Source: Egibacteraceae bacterium (GTDB lineage Bacteria > Actinomycetota > Nitriliruptoria > Euzebyales > Egibacteraceae). Taken from it: a DNA stretch of 45,543 nt. The first letter of the stretch is position 1. Every line of letters begins with the position of its first letter. Both the position numbers and the translations under genes were made by a program. Positions 43,001 to 45,543 of the stretch are shown here, piece after piece. The notes beneath the pieces are model-generated. The model was not told the origin of the DNA and did not search any database. It saw only the letters and a program-made list of their open reading frames with translations. Location: contig JBBDQS010000154.1 of assembly GCA_040905805.1 (NCBI GenBank), positions 25,884 through 71,426 on the forward strand, given 5' to 3'.

Positions 43001-43063
43001 TGGCGGCTGCGCAACCCGATCCCCGCCGACCTCTACGAGGAGTTCAAGGTCGCGGCGGCATGA
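40001..43063 (+). CDS. PLD-nuclease / superfamily 2 helicase / DUF3427 protein
   Basis: 1020 residues from ATG 40001. An N-terminal helical region (about 1-115) precedes a phospholipase D-type nuclease domain with RLHAKSWIFHRD near residue 204 and YVGSSNLTRTAMMDG. A DEAD/DEAH helicase follows: Walker A APTGTGKT near 326, DEFH near 417, ALTATPER, and motif VI QQLGRGLRRH near 622. The C-terminal 380 residues match the DUF3427 region, with TEVLFITLAKTEQHYSPTTL and FHWESQNATR near the end. Proteins of this build occur in defence and mobile regions and probably cut or remodel nucleic acid; no specific system can be named. There is only one PLD motif, so it may need to dimerise. Confidence 0.9.
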   Translation: MRERELPPGRYDAVVDRRLAELAARLAGRAWTDDLDPGEQPTRLAHHVADVLARALGMLDDAERLTLVNELVERIGEAHAAVPGPPRRLEAVTAHGVARPPAAPDIPLSAHDLLVNARGEPHLAAELKKELASADQVDLIVAFVRWYGVRLIIDELQAATARGVPVRLLTTTYTASTEARALDELSRRGVEIRVSYDTAVTRLHAKSWIFHRDSGFGTAYVGSSNLTRTAMMDGREWNVRLSQASADVLFAKVATVFDAQWESGDYEPYDPQRFAAATAAVRAPDAESALSGLTLRPWPYQDEILDALTVQRDVHGSTRNLVVAPTGTGKTVVAALDYQRLVAGHGDLSLLFVAHREQILRQSRRTFREALGDGSFGELLVGGHRPTAGRHVFASIQTLSSPEARGLLGDAFDVVVVDEFHHAEAATYRRLLDSLDARWLLALTATPERADGLDIRRWTDGRTAFDMRLWHALDRQLLAPFQYFGIADVVDYSTVRWQAGHYDLGDLGALLTGDDARDRLVVRQVERIVGDPRRMRALGFCATVEHAHAMAALFDRVGWPAVPIDATTAQHDRERHLAALRAGELAAIFSRDVFNEGVDIPEADTILLLRPTESVTVHLQQLGRGLRRHRDKDVCTVLDFVGQHRREYRLDLRLRAMTGISRRELVAAAEQGFPYLPSGCHLELDRQAREWVVAHLKEAVLVNRRALTRELGLLAAQQERQVAPPLATFLDEAGVELADVAKVGGWAGLRRAAGLEQRPAGAHEATLAKGVGRVLHLDDVERLEQLASWLRAGRPPVPADDRQRHLAWMFLVTMWTLRAAPDDLDAAWRGLFDAPAVLDELVETLPLLRERIARPSIPLPDAEVPLRLHATYARDEILAAFGRLVPGVRYSHQAGPWWHEPARTEVLFITLAKTEQHYSPTTLYRDYAISRELFHWESQNATRVDSPAGRRYLEQRRNGVRILLAVRTAPKDPWGATRPYVLLGPADYVEHRGERPIAITWRLRNPIPADLYEEFKVAAA

Positions 43064-43127
43064 CGAGCGGCCGCGGGGCGGCGCGCCGGTCTGTGGACTG
43101 GAGGTCCGGAAAGCACCGACGGGCTGG

Positions 43128-43946
43128 CTAGGCCGAGGGTTGCCAGGCGGTGGTACTGGCCGAGGCCATTGCGGCCGTCACCCCACTGAGCCCCGCTGCG
43201 AGCAGCCACCATGCCGTGTAGCGAATGAAACGCGGCTTCGTGCGGCGCAGCGTCTCATGGCCGATCACCGCGAGCGTGGCCCAGACGATGATGCTCAACA
43301 AGTCGACATGCTGGAACGGCGCCGGGACGGGCGCGGACCACAGCGATACCGCGTTGACGAGCCAGACCAGGGCGGCCACCCCCACCGCCAAGCGACGCAA
43401 CCGGGTTGTCGTCGGGGATGGCGCGTGGTGCTCGGAGTGGTAGGTGCCGTCGGGGCACATGACCACCCACGTCAACCCGCGGGGGAACCCGCGCACCCGC
43501 GGCGGGGGACCGCACCAGGTGTGGGGGCGTCGCTCGTGACACCGCCAGCGCCAGCGGGCGCGCCGCCACACGTGGCCCATATAGTCGCCTGCTGACGGTG
43601 TTGGCTGCCGGTACCCGGTGGCCTGCGCCTCCTCGGGCTCACCCCAGCCACTCGTACCGGACGGGCCGCGGGCACCCGCGCCGTTCGGTGGGGGGCCGGG
43701 ATCGCTGCGCAGCGAGTCGGTGTCGCGGTCGCGCCGCTCGCGGGCGAGCCGGGCATCTGTGACCTGTCGTCGCTCCGCAGTCGCGATCTGCTCGTAGGCG
43801 AGGTTGATCCTCGTCATGCGGGCGCGGTCGGGCTGGCGGTGGCTGTCGGGGTGGTGGCGCCGGATCAGCTCCCTGCGGCGTGCGACGATCCTTGCGAGGT
43901 CGGCGTCCTCGTCGACGCCGAGGACGGCGTACGGGTTGCCCGTCAT
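43128..43946 (-). CDS. Membrane-anchored J-domain protein
   Basis: 272 residues from ATG 43946. Residues 4-60 are a J domain (NPYAVLGVDEDADLARIVAR) with the HPD motif at 32-34, needed to stimulate an Hsp70 ATPase. A Pro/Gly-rich linker and a Trp/Arg/Cys-rich patch (RARWRWRCHERRPHTWCGPP) follow. Three hydrophobic helices at the C terminus (about 190-270) would anchor it in the membrane. No DnaK or GrpE gene is nearby. The start overlaps the stop of the upstream 294-residue gene by ATGA, so the two products are probably made together. The type is a class III J protein of unknown client. Confidence 0.8.
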   Translation of the reverse strand: MTGNPYAVLGVDEDADLARIVARRRELIRRHHPDSHRQPDRARMTRINLAYEQIATAERRQVTDARLARERRDRDTDSLRSDPGPPPNGAGARGPSGTSGWGEPEEAQATGYRQPTPSAGDYMGHVWRRARWRWRCHERRPHTWCGPPPRVRGFPRGLTWVVMCPDGTYHSEHHAPSPTTTRLRRLAVGVAALVWLVNAVSLWSAPVPAPFQHVDLLSIIVWATLAVIGHETLRRTKPRFIRYTAWWLLAAGLSGVTAAMASASTTAWQPSA

Positions 43947-44827
43947 CGGCCCGACGTGGCGCTCGGGTTCGCCGGCGCCCGGACTGGTCCATGCCAGGCG
44001 ACGACCTGCCAGGGCTCGTGTCGGATTCGCGCGCTCTCGGGCGAGTGGTGCCAGAGCGCAGGGCCGGCCATCCCGCTGGCGTACGGCACGCCGCGTGAGG
44101 CCTCGGCGAAGGAGACCCAGTGGCCATCGAAGAGGTAACAGCTGTACCGCTCTTCGTAGCGGTTCGCGACGATGGCCGTGGTGGCATGCAGGCCGGCGCG
44201 CTCCGGCATCCGCCCCCTTGATACGAACGGTTCCAGCAGGTGACGCTGGGTGCCCGCCGGCAGGTTCCCCAGGTATGGCGCGACGTCGACCGGGACGTAG
44301 CGAGCGGTGCCCGCGGCGAGCTGCAGCCCGGCTCTGTCGGGCCGGCCGCCCGCCGGGGCGCCCGTGTGAGGTCGACCCGCGCTCAAGTGGGCCGAGCGAA
44401 TCCGTGTGCCGTCCACCGGCCGCGCCCACCGGGTTCCTCCCCATGAGGCCCCCGTGCGATCGTCTAGGGCGGTGGTGGTCCCGGTGGCGACGGCGAGCCC
44501 GCCCTTGCCGAAGAGCCAGAGATCGTAGGTCGCGCACCCCTGTACGGGGCGTGCGGCTGCAGTGTGGTCGACCCGGCAGTGCCGATATCGTCGTGCGGCG
44601 CGCGTGCGCCAGTCGCGGATCGGCGGTCCCGCGACCTGCTCGGCCCATGCTCGGAGGTCGGCTGGCAGCAACGCCCAGCTGTCTTCCTCGGTCAGGGTCC
44701 TGGCCGAGTACTCCATGGGGGACCCCGTCAGTGCCCCGTCCCACTCCCGTGCGGACGGAACATCGCTTGACTGTTCGATCTCGCCGGAACGTCGCGTTCT
44801 GCGGAATCGCTCGAGGCCTGATGCCAT
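43943..44827 (-). CDS. Unrecognised 294-residue soluble protein, coupled to the J-domain protein
   Basis: The start is ATG 44827 (MASGLERFRRTRRSGEIEQS), preceded by AGGAGG; an upstream ATG at 44875 has no such site. No membrane helix or signal is seen. The middle contains WLFGKGGLAVATGTTTALDD and WARPVDGTRIRSAHLS, the C-terminal half PVDVAPYLGNLPAGTQRHLL, ERYSCYLFDGHWVSFAEASR and GPALWHHSPESARIRHEPWQ. I recognise no family. Two cysteines (HCRVDH and GCATYD) and many Trp and His are present. It is the first gene of a two-gene unit transcribed toward the helicase gene. Confidence 0.7.
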   Translation of the reverse strand: MASGLERFRRTRRSGEIEQSSDVPSAREWDGALTGSPMEYSARTLTEEDSWALLPADLRAWAEQVAGPPIRDWRTRAARRYRHCRVDHTAAARPVQGCATYDLWLFGKGGLAVATGTTTALDDRTGASWGGTRWARPVDGTRIRSAHLSAGRPHTGAPAGGRPDRAGLQLAAGTARYVPVDVAPYLGNLPAGTQRHLLEPFVSRGRMPERAGLHATTAIVANRYEERYSCYLFDGHWVSFAEASRGVPYASGMAGPALWHHSPESARIRHEPWQVVAWHGPVRAPANPSATSGR

Positions 44828-44917
44828 CCAAGGTCCTCCTCTGCCCGGTCGTGGGCGGTTTGGACCGTAGGCCATGGTTGACGCACGTTCTGCCCGCTAC
44901 GGAAGATCCTGTGGATA

Positions 44918-45111
44918 ACGGGGGTGCCGTGGATCGGCAGTGCTCCGCCGGCATTGGTGTGCGTGCGCGGCAGCGTCACCTTCCATACACCCGGCGGCGA
45001 CGTCGAGCTCAGCGCCGGTGACCGTCTGGAGCGCAAGCCGCACACCCGCACAGCGCGACGGTCGGTGCCGAGGGCGTCACCTGTGTGGAGGCGGCAGCCG
45101 GGGCGGCGTGA
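44918..45111 (+). pseudogene. Truncated, frameshifted cupin-domain gene
   Basis: The plus strand reads APPALVCVRGSVTFHTPGGD and VELSAGDRLE in one frame and then PHSATVGAEGVTCVEAAAG in the next, joined near 45033. Together they make the C-terminal two thirds of a small cupin domain (the G-D-x-x-x-P-P-H-x-x-H pattern is split at the shift). The N-terminal strands are missing. Its TGA overlaps the GTG start of the next small gene, so the two were probably once translationally coupled. Confidence 0.6.
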
Positions 45112-45239
45112 CCGACACCCACGCCCCCATCTGCCCCTCGTGCGGGGTCACGGCCCTGCCGGGCGCAGCGGTGGGGATCCCCGCCGCGTTCGTCTGCGAC
45201 AACCCCGACTGCGAGGCGTTCAGCGAAGCGGTGCGCTGA
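45108..45239 (+). CDS. Small zinc-ribbon-like protein (43 residues)
   Basis: GTG 45108 encodes TDTHAPICPSCGVTALPGAA and ends VCDNPDCEAFSEAVR. The CxxC and CxxxxC pairs, 20 residues apart, suggest a single zinc-binding ribbon. It is too short to contain anything else. The start overlaps the stop of the decayed cupin gene (GTGA). Function unknown. Confidence 0.5.
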   Translation: MTDTHAPICPSCGVTALPGAAVGIPAAFVCDNPDCEAFSEAVR

Positions 45240-45364
45240 AGTGGCGACATGTGGTGCTCGCGACGTGCTGATCGCCCACCTGCGCGGACACCCCCAGGCG
45301 TCTTCTCCCCAGGCCAGCGGCGGGGTGCTTGCCGCGATGCTGCGGGTCGGGCCATGCTGGGCGC

Positions 45365-45543
45365 ATGACGACCGCTGAGCCCGTGCGCACCCGGCCGCTG
45401 TACCGGTGGGAGTACGAGGCGCTCGGCGAGCAGGGCTACTTCGCCGACGAGAAGGTCGAGCTGCTCGACGGGCGCATCGTGCTCGCCGCCGACGAGGGCA
45501 GCCCGCACGCGGCGGTCCTCCGACGGCTCAACCGGATCCTGAT
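45365..45543 (+). CDS. Uma2-family (DUF820) putative endonuclease, N-terminal part only
   Basis: ATG 45365 opens a frame that runs off the window after 59 codons. The visible part reads YRWEYEALGEQGYFADEKVE, then LLDGRIVLAADEGSPHAAVL, matching the beginning of Uma2/DUF820 proteins (the YEALxExGxFxxxRVELLDGxI pattern and SPxHA). These have a restriction-endonuclease-like fold and are abundant in cyanobacteria and actinobacteria, but their role is not established. The catalytic PD-(D/E)xK residues would lie beyond the window. Confidence 0.8.
   Translation, partial: MTTAEPVRTRPLYRWEYEALGEQGYFADEKVELLDGRIVLAADEGSPHAAVLRRLNRIL

Overview
The window looks like a chromosomal segment of a very GC-rich, aerobic actinobacterium. 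The caa3-type cytochrome oxidase operon with an actinobacterial CtaG/CtaF set, glucosyl-3-phosphoglycerate synthase, a 1600-residue NAD-dependent glutamate dehydrogenase, tRNA genes without encoded CCA, and cell-wall-binding (CWB2) repeats all fit. Two compatible-solute genes (gpgS and otsA) would suit a salt- or alkali-tolerant lineage such as the Nitriliruptoria/Euzebya group. That placement is an inference; no rRNA gene is present to test it.

Layout. About 0.06-28.2 kb is core metabolism with tight gene packing: acetoacetyl-CoA synthetase (-) diverging from NAD-glutamate dehydrogenase (+); citrate synthase (-); a secreted polysaccharide deacetylase-like lipoprotein diverging from an exported DUF4015 putative glycoside hydrolase; then a leftward respiratory operon (ctaC, a 12-codon leader-like ORF, ctaD, ctaE, ctaF, ctaG, a membrane cupredoxin, gpgS) with several start/stop overlaps. 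Next come a hibernation-factor-like gene, a membrane protein, a GNAT-dUTPase fusion, tRNA-Gly, msrA, a ferredoxin/flavodoxin-NADP reductase, a phosphodiester glycosidase with CWB2 repeats, an XdhC-family gene, otsA (interrupted at a run of 15 C), a lipoate-ligase-like gene, a DUF3467 gene and tRNA-Val.

From tRNA-Val onwards (28.2-45.5 kb) the character changes. Blocks of core genes (a haloperoxidase-like lipoprotein, a zinc/manganese-binding lipoprotein, Nif3, a zinc-ribbon coiled-coil protein, RNase P RNA) alternate with gene-poor stretches, decayed genes (Ig-like secreted protein, P1B ATPase, cupin, a small hypothetical), inverted repeats and three toxin-antitoxin pairs (Phd-VapC, RHH-RelE/ParE, RHH-VapC). 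The right end carries a large PLD-nuclease/SF2-helicase/DUF3427 protein, an overlapping two-gene unit made of an unrecognised 294-residue protein and a membrane-anchored J-domain protein, and the start of a Uma2-family gene. This looks like an accessory or defence-type island.

Strongest leads: the GNAT-dUTPase fusion, the J-domain two-gene unit beside the helicase, the homopolymer switch-like frameshift in otsA, the coupling of gpgS to the oxidase operon, and the complementary loss of active-site histidines in the two halves of the haloperoxidase-like protein. Several independent single-base frameshifts occur across the window, so uncorrected sequencing indels must be excluded before calling any of them biological.
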